A DNA stretch of 64,000 nucleotides. It comes from Streptomyces olivaceoviridis (GTDB lineage: Bacteria > Actinomycetota > Actinomycetes > Streptomycetales > Streptomycetaceae). Positions within the stretch are counted from its first letter, which is position 1; every line of letters begins with the position of its first letter. The DNA is taken from the NCBI RefSeq assembly GCF_014650115.1, contig NZ_BMUI01000010.1, positions 231,364-295,363 on the forward strand. The letters are read 5' to 3'. The translations under genes were made by a program, and so were the position numbers. The notes below the pieces were generated by a model. The model made no database searches. It saw only the letters and a list, made by a program, of their open reading frames with translations, and was not told where the DNA came from. Below are positions 55,124 through 62,725 of this stretch, one piece after another.

Positions 55124-55234
55124 ATGCGCGCACCGTTCATGTCCGGCCCGGAAGGAATCGCCCACTCTCTCAAGGACATGACGCTTCGTGCCATTGCTCA
55201 ATCTGGGAATCCTCGCCCACGTCGACGCGGGTAA
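55124..55234 (+). CDS. Possible 36-aa leader peptide overlapping the start of the ribosomal-protection gene
   Basis: A 36-codon ORF starting MRAPFMSGPEG and ending PRPRRRG, with AGGAG 5 bases before the ATG, a better ribosome-binding site than that of the following gene. Its stop (TAA, 55232) lies 44 bases inside the next coding region in another frame. Translation of the two must interact, by coupling or by interference. The role as a leader is inference. Confidence 0.45.
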   Translation: MRAPFMSGPEGIAHSLKDMTLRAIAQSGNPRPRRRG

Positions 55235-57245
55235 GACGAGCCTGACCGAACGGCTCCTGCACACCGCCGGGGTGATCGACGAGATCGGCAGCGTCGACGC
55301 CGGCAGCACCACCACCGACACCCTGGCGCTGGAGCGGCGGCGCGGCATCACCATCAAGTCCGCCGTCGTCTCCTTCCCGCTCGACGGCGTCACCGTCAAC
55401 CTCATCGACACCCCAGGTCACCCGGACTTCATCGCCGAGGTGGAGCGGGTGCTCGGCGTGCTGGACGGAGCCGTCCTGGTCGTCTCCGCCGTCGAAGGCG
55501 TCCAGGCGCAGACCCGTGTGCTGATGCGCACCCTGCACCGGCTGCGCATCCCGACCCTGGTCTTCGTCAACAAGATCGACCGGCGCGGCGCCCGGGACAC
55601 GGCCGTGCTCCGCCAGATGGCCCAACGGCTCGCCGTACCGCTCGTCCCCATGGGCACCGCCGCCGGACTCGGCACGCGTGCCGCCCGCTTCCTGCCCGGC
55701 CTCGGCCCGGCCGCGCTGGAGGCACTGGCGGACCAGGACGACGACCTGCTCGCCGCCTGTCTCGACGGCGAGGTCCCGCAGGCCCGGCTGCGCCGCGCCC
55801 TCGCGGCACAGACCCGGGACGCCCGCGTCCACCCGGTGTACTTCGGCTCCGCGATCACCGGCGCGGGCGTGTCCGAGCTGACCGACGGCATCCGGCGCCT
55901 GCTGCCCACCGCCGCCGGCGATCCGGACGGCCCGCTGTCGGGCACCGTCTTCAAGGTGGAGCGGGGCCCGGCGGGGGAGAAGGTGGCCTATGCCCGCCTC
56001 TTCTCCGGCACCCTGCGCGTCCGCGACCGCATCCCGTTCGGCGACGGAGGCAGCGCCCACCGGGACACCAGCATCGACCGCGAAGCCCGCGTCACCGACG
56101 GCCGTGTCACCGACGGCCGCGTCACCCCGACCCGTGCCACCGAAGGCCGCGTCACCGCCCTCGCCGTCTTCGACCACGGCACGGACACCCGCGCGGACCA
56201 CGCCGGCGCGGGACGGATCGTGAAGGTGTGGGGCCTCGGCGGCATCCGGATCGGTGACGCGCTGGGCACGCCGGGACGGTCGTACGAGCACCACTTCGCG
56301 CCGCCCACCCTGGAGACGGTCGTCGTGCCCGGCCCCGGCACCGACCGCCGCTCCCTGCACCTCGCGCTCACCCAGCTCGCCGAACAGGACCCGCTCATCG
56401 GTGTCCGCCACGACGAGCGGCGGGGGGAGACCTCGGTGTCCCTCTACGGCGAGGTGCAGAAGGAGGTCGTCCAGGCCACCCTCGCCGACGAGTACGGCCT
56501 GGACGTCACCTTCCGCGAGACGACGACCCTGTGCATCGAACGGCCGGTCGGCACCGGTCACGCCGTCGAGTTCAACAAGAAGGACCCCAACCCCTTCCTC
56601 GCCACGGTGGGCCTGCGGGTCGACCCCGCCCCGCCCGGCACGGGCGTGGCGTTCCGGCTGGAGGTGGAGCTGGGCTCGATGCCGTACGCCTTCTTCAAGG
56701 CGGTCGAGGACACCGTCCGGGAGACGCTCGGCCAGGGGCTGCACGGCTGGCAGGTCACCGACTGCGCGGTCGCCATGACCCACTCCGGCTACTCGCCCCG
56801 GCAGAGCCACGCGCACCAGGGCTTCGACAAGAGCATGTCGAGCACGGGCTACGACTTCCGCGGCCTGACCCCGCTGGTCCTGACCGAGGCGCTGCGCCGG
56901 GCCGGCACCCTGGTGCACGAGCCGATGCACCGGTTCCGCCTGGAGGCGCCGGCGGACACCCTCGGCGCGCTGCTGCCGGTGCTGGCCCGGCTCGGCGCCG
57001 TACCCGAGACCGCCGGCACGCACGGGACCGCCTGCGTCCTGGAGGGAACCGTGCCGGCCGCCCGGGTGCACGCGCTGGAGCAGCGGCTGCCGGGGCTGAC
57101 CCGGGGCGAGGGCGAGCTGGAGACGGCCTTCGACCACTACGCGCCGGTCGTCCGCGGCGCGGTACCCGAGCGTCCGCGCACCGACCACAATCCGCTGAAC
57201 CGGAAGGAGTACCTGTTGAACGTGACGCGCCGCATCGGCGAGTGA
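55188..57245 (+). CDS. TetM/Otr(A)-like ribosomal protection GTPase (EF-G-related)
   Basis: Translational GTPase of 685 residues resembling tetracycline ribosomal-protection proteins and their common Streptomyces homologues. GTPase motifs are AHVDAGKTS (residues 10-18), DTPGH (about 74-78) and NKID (128-131). Domain IV-V ends with SGYSPRQSHAH, then STGYDFRGLTPLVL, the region that in TetM reaches the decoding centre. A GTG start at 55188 places the first beta-strand correctly; AAGGA lies 11 bases upstream. The domain II region contains a short RVTDG-type repeat insertion (nt about 56085-56155). Resistance to tetracycline itself is not proven; many such homologues have uncertain substrates. Confidence 0.9.
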   Translation: MPLLNLGILAHVDAGKTSLTERLLHTAGVIDEIGSVDAGSTTTDTLALERRRGITIKSAVVSFPLDGVTVNLIDTPGHPDFIAEVERVLGVLDGAVLVVSAVEGVQAQTRVLMRTLHRLRIPTLVFVNKIDRRGARDTAVLRQMAQRLAVPLVPMGTAAGLGTRAARFLPGLGPAALEALADQDDDLLAACLDGEVPQARLRRALAAQTRDARVHPVYFGSAITGAGVSELTDGIRRLLPTAAGDPDGPLSGTVFKVERGPAGEKVAYARLFSGTLRVRDRIPFGDGGSAHRDTSIDREARVTDGRVTDGRVTPTRATEGRVTALAVFDHGTDTRADHAGAGRIVKVWGLGGIRIGDALGTPGRSYEHHFAPPTLETVVVPGPGTDRRSLHLALTQLAEQDPLIGVRHDERRGETSVSLYGEVQKEVVQATLADEYGLDVTFRETTTLCIERPVGTGHAVEFNKKDPNPFLATVGLRVDPAPPGTGVAFRLEVELGSMPYAFFKAVEDTVRETLGQGLHGWQVTDCAVAMTHSGYSPRQSHAHQGFDKSMSSTGYDFRGLTPLVLTEALRRAGTLVHEPMHRFRLEAPADTLGALLPVLARLGAVPETAGTHGTACVLEGTVPAARVHALEQRLPGLTRGEGELETAFDHYAPVVRGAVPERPRTDHNPLNRKEYLLNVTRRIGE

Positions 57246-57257
57246 GCGGCAACTGAC

Positions 57258-57704
57258 TTGCCGTCAGCCAGTCGACTTACCCGCCGGCCGGAAGCCACCG
57301 TCAGGGATCCGCGGAGGACGGCCAGGACGGAACCCGTGCGCGGTCGGGTGGACACCGCCTGTCTGGCCCTGCCGAACGTGGCGCAACCGGTCGGCTCCGG
57401 CCAGTACGGGATGCCGGTGTGGCGCTCCGGCGGCGGCACACCCACCGAACTGCATCTGCCGGCGTCCTTCCCGACGGCCGCCGCCACGGTCGTCTCCGAC
57501 CTCGGTCGCCGTGGCCCCGGAGCCGGGTGGCACGGGCAGCCGCCGGCTGCTGCTGACCGACACGGACTCCGGTGTGCCGCACTACGCGCTGGTCACCCAT
57601 GGCGCGACGGCGCCTTCCGCGGACGTGCTGAGCGCGGCGAAGGCCGAGCCGGCCGCGTGGGCGGCGGCGCGCTTCTGGCGGCAGGGGTGTGGCCTCCGGC
57701 GTGA
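57258..57704 (+). pseudogene. Degraded unrecognised coding region
   Basis: The 495-base gap 57246-57740 contains protein-like sequence in two plus-strand frames. One frame has VDTACLALPNVAQPVGSG, YGMPVWRSGG and LHLPASFPTAAATVVSDL up to about 57510. The other, from about 57511, has SRRLLLTDTDSGVPHYALVTH and WAAARFWRQG up to about 57690. Together they look like the beta-rich C-terminal end of a larger enzyme, possibly a secreted glycosidase, broken by a frameshift. No start or conserved catalytic motif is visible. Confidence 0.4.
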
Positions 57705-57740
57705 GTGGGGACACCTCGGAGGCCATGGCTCGGTGTGGCG

Positions 57741-58994
57741 TCAACTACCGCTGGGGCCGGTCCAGTCGGCCTGGACGTGTCCCAGCCGGACGCGCTGCGG
57801 GTGATCGCCGACCGGGACCGACGTCACCTTCCTGCCGGTGGCGAAGTCGATCGCCGTCACCTGGTCGGCGCCGCTCTCGGAGACGATGCAGTCCTTGCCG
57901 TCCCCGCTGACCGTCGCCCAGTACGGCTTGGACGTCGTGACGAGCGGGCCCTCCTGGAGCGAGGCGCGGTCGACCACGGTCGCGTAGTCGTCCATGGTGC
58001 CCGCGACGCACAGCTTGGTGCCCTCGGGGTTCATCGAGATGCCGTGGTGACGCGAGTCGTTGACCCAGGTGGTGCGGTCCTCGCTGGTCGCCGGGTTCTT
58101 CGGCAGCGTCTTCATCCGGCTGATCTTGTCGGTGGCGACGTCGTACTCCAGGAAGCCGTTGAAGAACGACACCTGGAAGTACAGCTTGGACTCGTCGGCG
58201 GAGAACACGGCCGGACGGACCGCGTCGGAGAAGTCCTTCAGCCCGAACGCGTCCAGCCGCTGCCGCATGTCGATGACCTTGACCTGCTTGTACGTCGTCG
58301 CGTCCACGACGGTGATGTGCCGGTCGCCCTTGGTCCAGTCCCAGCCCGGGCTGTCCAGGTCGGTGTTGACGTCACCGATGGACATGTTCCAGATGTACTT
58401 GCCGTCCTTGGTGAAGATGTTCTCGTGCGGCTTGTCGCCGGTCGCGAACGACCCGAGCTGTTTGCCGGTGTCGATGTCGAGGACGTGCACGGTGTTCGCG
58501 GTCGAGGCGGAGACCGCGACCCGGGTGCCGTCCGGGGAGACCGCCATGTGGTCGGCGCGGTAACCGGACACCGGGAAACGCCAGTTGACCTTGCCGGTGG
58601 CGAGGTCCAGGGAGACGACGTCCGCGAAACTCGGCCGGGACACCACCACCGACCTGCCGTCGGGCGTGGAGTACATGTCGTCGGCGAACTGGTCGTGGCC
58701 CTCGCCGACGCTGTTGCGGATCGCCTGGAAGTAGATCCACTTGATCGGGTCCGCGTTGATCTCGGCCATCCGCGCGTCCTTGTCCGGGATGACGTTGATC
58801 CGGCCGATCTTCGCGAAGTCGCCGGAGGAGCGGATGACATCGGCGGTGCCGTCCCAGTTGTTGCCGACGAACAGCACCTCGCGCAGCCCGGCGGAAGCGG
58901 CGGAGTGTGCGGAGGCGGCGGTCGCCGGGGCGGCGACGGTCAGGGCGAGGGCGGCGGCCACGGAGCACAGGTGCCTGGTTCTGGAGGCAGCCAT
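57741..58994 (-). CDS. Secreted YncE-like beta-propeller protein
   Basis: Protein of 417 residues with a typical signal peptide (basic MAASRTRH, hydrophobic core to about residue 22, then ALA-like cleavage region). The mature part consists of WD40/YncE-like blades: repeated patterns such as DGRSVVVSRP, PDGTRVAVSASTANTVHVLDI, DGKYIWNMSI and DGKDCIVSESGADQVTAIDFATG. No catalytic motif is seen; the family binds partners or redox factors in the cell envelope. GAGGAAAG precedes the ATG at 58994 by about 9 bases; a longer in-frame start is rejected because the signal peptide begins at this ATG. It is divergent from the TetR gene. Confidence 0.85.
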   Translation of the reverse strand: MAASRTRHLCSVAAALALTVAAPATAASAHSAASAGLREVLFVGNNWDGTADVIRSSGDFAKIGRINVIPDKDARMAEINADPIKWIYFQAIRNSVGEGHDQFADDMYSTPDGRSVVVSRPSFADVVSLDLATGKVNWRFPVSGYRADHMAVSPDGTRVAVSASTANTVHVLDIDTGKQLGSFATGDKPHENIFTKDGKYIWNMSIGDVNTDLDSPGWDWTKGDRHITVVDATTYKQVKVIDMRQRLDAFGLKDFSDAVRPAVFSADESKLYFQVSFFNGFLEYDVATDKISRMKTLPKNPATSEDRTTWVNDSRHHGISMNPEGTKLCVAGTMDDYATVVDRASLQEGPLVTTSKPYWATVSGDGKDCIVSESGADQVTAIDFATGRKVTSVPVGDHPQRVRLGHVQADWTGPSGS

Positions 58995-59045
58995 GACGGC
59001 TCTCTTTCCTCGGGGGAATCTGAACACGGGTGCTTTCACAGCGAA

Positions 59046-59061
59046 CTTACTGAAAAGTAAG
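59046..59061. promoter_or_regulatory. Probable TetR operator
   Basis: CTTACT-GAAA-AGTAAG is a perfect 6-bp inverted repeat with a 4-base spacer in the AT-richest part of the gap between the beta-propeller gene and the TetR gene. Its position suits control of either gene. Confidence 0.6.
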
Positions 59062-59134
59062 GAAGGGGTGGCCTTCTCGACAAGATGTGTGCACGACAAG
59101 ATTGGGGGAGTGGCGGGATGACGGAGGGGGACAC

Positions 59135-59797
59135 GTGGAGGGCAGGCTCAGGGCGCCGACGGGACGCTACGGCGGACGGTCCGCCGAGGAACGGCAGGCC
59201 GAGCGCCGCCGCCGCTTCCTGGACGCGGCACTGGGGCTGTTCGGCGGCACCCCCGGCTACCGGGGCACCACGGTCGCCGCGCTGAGCCAGGCCGCCGGCC
59301 TGTCCACGCGCCAGTTCTACGAGGAGTTCCGCACCCTGGAGGACGTTCTCGCGGCGCTGCACCTCCAGGTCAACGGCTGGGCCGAACAGGCCGTCCTGGA
59401 CGCCCTCGCCGACGCGGACGGGCTGCCGCTGGCCGGGCGCGCCACCGTGCTCTTCCGGGCCTACGCCCACGGCGTCACCCGTGACCCGCGCCGCATCCGC
59501 ATCGCCTTCGTGGAGATCATCGGCGTCAGCCCCCGGCTGGAGGAGCAGCGCCTCGCCCGCCGCGCCCGCTGGATCGACCTCATCCGCGCCGAGGCGGACG
59601 CGGCCGTCGCCCGCGGGGAGGCGGCGCCGCGCGACTACCGCCTGGCGGCCACGGCCTTCATCGGCAGCGTCAACGGTCTGCTGCACGACTGGAGCGCCGG
59701 CTGGGTGGACGCGACACTGGACGAGGTGGTGGACGAACTGGTCCGGCTGCTGCTGGGCATGCTCCGGCCGGAGGGCTGGCGCCCGGGGAGCCCCTGA
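59135..59797 (+). CDS. TetR-family transcriptional regulator
   Basis: Regulator of 220 residues. The N-terminal helix-turn-helix is clear: FLDAALGLFGG, then YRGTTVAALSQAAGLSTRQFYEEF (about residues 40-65), with a ligand-binding C-terminal domain of the TetR fold. The GTG at 59135 has GGAGGGGG about 5 bases upstream; more upstream starts add an unrelated N-terminus. It is divergent from the beta-propeller gene and followed 123 bases later by the alcohol dehydrogenase, either of which could be its target. Confidence 0.92.
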   Translation: MEGRLRAPTGRYGGRSAEERQAERRRRFLDAALGLFGGTPGYRGTTVAALSQAAGLSTRQFYEEFRTLEDVLAALHLQVNGWAEQAVLDALADADGLPLAGRATVLFRAYAHGVTRDPRRIRIAFVEIIGVSPRLEEQRLARRARWIDLIRAEADAAVARGEAAPRDYRLAATAFIGSVNGLLHDWSAGWVDATLDEVVDELVRLLLGMLRPEGWRPGSP

Positions 59798-59920
59798 GGC
59801 ACGGGCGCGCGGAGCCGGATGGCGCGGGCCGGCCGGGGTACGGTCCGTTCGGCGCGCGGGATCGGGCCCGAGCTGCTCTGCTGGTGTGGGGGGCCGCCGT
59901 ACCCGTTCCCGGAGAGAGCC

Positions 59921-60943
59921 ATGAGTACCTATAGAGCCGCGCAGGTCACCGCTCCGAACGGCACCTTCGAGCTGGTCGAACGCGAGGTCCGGCAACCGGG
60001 ACCCGGCCATGTGCGGATCGCCGTGGAGGCGTGCGGGGTCTGCCACAGCGACGCTCTCTTCGTGAGCGGCGGGCTGCCGGGCGTGTCGTTCCCGGAGGTG
60101 CCCGGACACGAGATCGCCGGACGCCTGGAGGAACTGGGCGAGGGCGTGCGCGAGCGGGGCTGGCAGGAGGGCGACCGGGTGGCCGTCGGCTGGTTCGGCG
60201 GCAGCTGCGGTCACTGCGGGCCCTGCCGTGAGGGCGACTTCATCGTGTGCCGGAACCTGAAGGTCCCCGGATGGGCCTACGACGGCGGCTTCGGCGAGAA
60301 GGTGATCGCACCCGTCGACGCCCTGGCCCGCATCCCCGAAGCGCTCTCCCCGAGCGACGCCGGGCCCATGGCCTGCGCGGGCGTGACCACGTACAACGGA
60401 CTGCGGCGCAGCTCCGCCCGGCCGGGCGACCTGGTCGCGGTGCTCGGGATCGGCGGCCTCGGCCACCTCGGCGTGCAGTACGCGGTGGCCATGGGCTTCG
60501 AGACGGTGGCGATCGCCCGGGGCGCCGCGAAGGCCGACCTGGCCAAGCGACTGGGCGCCCACCACTACGTCGACAGCACCTCCGGCACCCCGGTCGCCGA
60601 CGCGCTCCAGTCCCTCGGCGGTGCCAAGGCCGTCCTGGCCACCGCGGGGAGCTCCGAGGCCATCACGGCCACCGTGGACGGCCTGGCCCACCGCGGCGAA
60701 CTGGTGGTCATCGGCGCGGACATCGCGCCCCTCGGCATCAGCCCGACCCAGTTGCTCCTGGCCGGCCGCGTCGTGCGCGGCCACCCGTCCGGCACCTCGC
60801 AGGACGTGGAGGACACCATGGCCTTCAGCGCCCTGCACGGCATCCGCCCCATGACCGAGAACGTGCCGCTGGACGACGCGGACGAGGCGTACCAGAAGAT
60901 GCTGTCCGGCGGAGCCCGCTTCCGGATGGTGCTCACCAGCTGA
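59921..60943 (+). CDS. Zinc-dependent alcohol dehydrogenase (MDR family)
   Basis: Medium-chain dehydrogenase of 340 residues. Catalytic zinc ligands lie in GVCHSD (about 40-45) and PGHE; the structural zinc site is the cysteine set C96, C99, C102 and C110 (CGHCGPCREGDFIVC). The cofactor loop GIGGLGHLG follows near 180. It is closest to bacterial AdhT/alcohol dehydrogenases that oxidise primary alcohols with NAD(P). GGAGAGAG precedes the ATG by a few bases. It lies downstream of a TetR gene in the same direction. Confidence 0.93.
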   Translation: MSTYRAAQVTAPNGTFELVEREVRQPGPGHVRIAVEACGVCHSDALFVSGGLPGVSFPEVPGHEIAGRLEELGEGVRERGWQEGDRVAVGWFGGSCGHCGPCREGDFIVCRNLKVPGWAYDGGFGEKVIAPVDALARIPEALSPSDAGPMACAGVTTYNGLRRSSARPGDLVAVLGIGGLGHLGVQYAVAMGFETVAIARGAAKADLAKRLGAHHYVDSTSGTPVADALQSLGGAKAVLATAGSSEAITATVDGLAHRGELVVIGADIAPLGISPTQLLLAGRVVRGHPSGTSQDVEDTMAFSALHGIRPMTENVPLDDADEAYQKMLSGGARFRMVLTS

Positions 60944-60962
60944 CCGGATGGCAGCGCGTCAG

Positions 60963-60982
60963 CCGGTGCACCGGTGCACCGG
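60963..60982. terminator. Perfect 20-bp palindrome between convergent genes
   Basis: CCGGTGCACCGGTGCACCGG is a perfect 20-bp palindrome, followed by more GCCGGTCAGCC-type repeats up to 61020. It sits between the convergent alcohol dehydrogenase and glycosyltransferase genes, so a bidirectional terminator is likely; there is no T tract. Confidence 0.55.
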
Positions 60983-61006
60983 CGCACCGGTCAGCCGGCC
61001 AGAGGT

Positions 61007-62251
61007 TCAGCCGGTCAGCCCTGCCAGCGCGGCCAGCACCGGCGCGGCGCCGTCCTCGCCCCGGACCCGCGCGCCCAGGCCGGTGGCGCGCCGCCGGTAC
61101 GCCGGGTCCCGGGTGGCCCGCAGCAGCGCCGCGGACAGTGCGTCCACGGTCAGGCGGCGCAGCGGTACGACGGCCGGGGCGACACCCAGGGCGACCAGCC
61201 GGGCGGACCAGAAACCCGCGTCGAACTGGACCGGGACCGGCACCGCCGGGACCCCGGCACGCAGCCCCGCCGCCGTGGTGCCCGCGCCCGCGTGATGGAC
61301 CACGGCGGCCATGCGGGGGAAGAGCAGAGCGTGCGGCACCTCGTCGACGGTCAGCATGTCGTCCCCGTCGGCCGCGAGCCCGCCCCAGCCGCGCTGGATC
61401 ACCCCGCGCAGCCCGGCGCGCCGCAGCGCCGCCACCACCCGGGCGCTGAGCCGCCCGGCGTCCGGCACGGTGGCGCTGCCCAGCCCGACGAACACCGGCG
61501 GCGGCCCGGCGTCGATGAACTCCAGTACCGGGTCCGGGAGTTGCTCCTGGATGTCGTACGGCCACCAGTAACCGCCCACCTCCAGGCCCGCCCGCCAGTC
61601 GCCGGGCCGGGGCACGACCAGGGGGCTGAAACCGTGGTGCACCGGCCAGAGCCGCCGCTCCCGGGCCCGCCGCGCGGCACCGGTCCGCAGCGGGGGCAGG
61701 CCGAGCCGCTTCCGCAGGGCCGGCACGGCGCCGGCGAACACATGCTCCACGGCCAGGCCGACCCCGTGCCCGGCGAGCAGGTTGACGGGCCCGCCCCAGG
61801 AGTCGCCGCCGAGCACCGGCGGGGCGAACTCCCGGGTGGGGGCGAGGGGTTGCAGATAGACACCGAGACTCGGCACGCGCAGTCCTTCCGCGATCGTGTG
61901 CCCGAGCGGGGCCAGGGAGGAGGACAGCAGCAGGACGTCGCTGTCCCGCGCCGCGCCGAGCAGGTCCTCGGTGAGCCGGCCGACCAGGCGCCGTGCCAGG
62001 TCCACCACCCGCAGCAGCTTCCCCGGACCGCTGGCGCTGCGGTGCAGACCCCGGCCGCGCGGGGACTCCAGTTCCGCCCGGGGATCCACCGGCAGTGGGT
62101 GGAACCGCACCCCGGAGCCGGCCACCAGCGGGGCGAACCGGCCGTGCGTGACCAGGGTGACCTCGTGTCCGGCCAGCGCGAGCCGGTGCCCGAGCCCGGT
62201 GTAGGGCGCGGCATCGCCCCGGGATCCCGCCGTCATGATGGCAACGCGCAC
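61007..62251 (-). CDS. GT1-family glycosyltransferase (MGT/UGT type)
   Basis: GT-B fold glycosyltransferase of 414 residues, of the type that moves sugars from NDP-sugars to natural products or lipids. The N-terminus MTAGSRGDAAPYTGLGHRLA is the acceptor-domain start of the family. VFVGLGSATVPDAGRL begins the donor domain, and HHAGAGTTAAGLRAGVPAVP then PVQFDAGFWS is the donor-binding signature. A GTG start at 62251 retains the first strand (RVAIM); an ATG five codons in is possible. It stands alone, far from the NRPS genes, so a link to the peptide is not supported. Confidence 0.92.
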   Translation of the reverse strand: MRVAIMTAGSRGDAAPYTGLGHRLALAGHEVTLVTHGRFAPLVAGSGVRFHPLPVDPRAELESPRGRGLHRSASGPGKLLRVVDLARRLVGRLTEDLLGAARDSDVLLLSSSLAPLGHTIAEGLRVPSLGVYLQPLAPTREFAPPVLGGDSWGGPVNLLAGHGVGLAVEHVFAGAVPALRKRLGLPPLRTGAARRARERRLWPVHHGFSPLVVPRPGDWRAGLEVGGYWWPYDIQEQLPDPVLEFIDAGPPPVFVGLGSATVPDAGRLSARVVAALRRAGLRGVIQRGWGGLAADGDDMLTVDEVPHALLFPRMAAVVHHAGAGTTAAGLRAGVPAVPVPVQFDAGFWSARLVALGVAPAVVPLRRLTVDALSAALLRATRDPAYRRRATGLGARVRGEDGAAPVLAALAGLTG

Positions 62252-62386
62252 GGGGGCCAGTATGGCCGGTGCACACGGTCGATCGGGCCCAACGCGACAA
62301 GGTCGGCACCGGCAACGGCACCCCCGGTGTTGTGGACCCGGGACGGCCGCGCCGACCGGAGGTGGTCCCGCACCCGGCAGCCGGCC

Positions 62387-62725
62387 CTACACCGCGGCGG
62401 ACACCACCAGCAGGGCCGCCGCCGCGAGCACCGCGCAGGCCGGCACGCAGCAGGCCAGCAGACGGCGGCGGAGCGCCCGGTAGCGCGACTCGTAGGTCTG
62501 CCGCAGCTCCTGCGCCCGCTCGGCCGTGCGGTGCCACGAGAGCCGGGCCAGCGCAAGGTACTCGGTCTCGAACTGCTGCTCCACGTCCTTGCGCTGACTG
62601 TCGGTGAGCCAGCCCAGCCGGGAGCTCAGGCGTACGGCGGCGGTACGGCCCTCCTCCCGTGCGGCGACCAGCAGCAGATGGCCCTCGATCTGCCGGACCA
62701 GGTCCCGCTCGTCGTGGGCCGTCAC
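62387..62725 (-). CDS. Small C-terminally anchored membrane protein
   Basis: Protein of 112 residues: a hydrophilic, charged, probably helical part (RQIEGHLLLVAAREEGR and similar) and one C-terminal membrane segment (about residues 90-110, CVPACAVLAAAALLVVSAAV). No family is recognised. Its GTG at 62725 overlaps the ctaD stop as GTGA, so it is translationally coupled to the oxidase subunit. That context hints at a role with, or near, the respiratory complex, but this is inference. Confidence 0.75.
   Translation of the reverse strand: MTAHDERDLVRQIEGHLLLVAAREEGRTAAVRLSSRLGWLTDSQRKDVEQQFETEYLALARLSWHRTAERAQELRQTYESRYRALRRRLLACCVPACAVLAAAALLVVSAAV

Noticed and set aside
57253..57267. CTGAC/GTCAG hairpin after the ribosomal-protection gene as a terminator
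   Set aside because: Only five-base arms and no T tract; too weak to list as a feature.
61007..62251. Glycosyltransferase as part of the NRPS cluster
   Set aside because: It lies 24 kb from the synthetases beyond unrelated chromosomal genes and an IS scar; nothing links it to the peptide.
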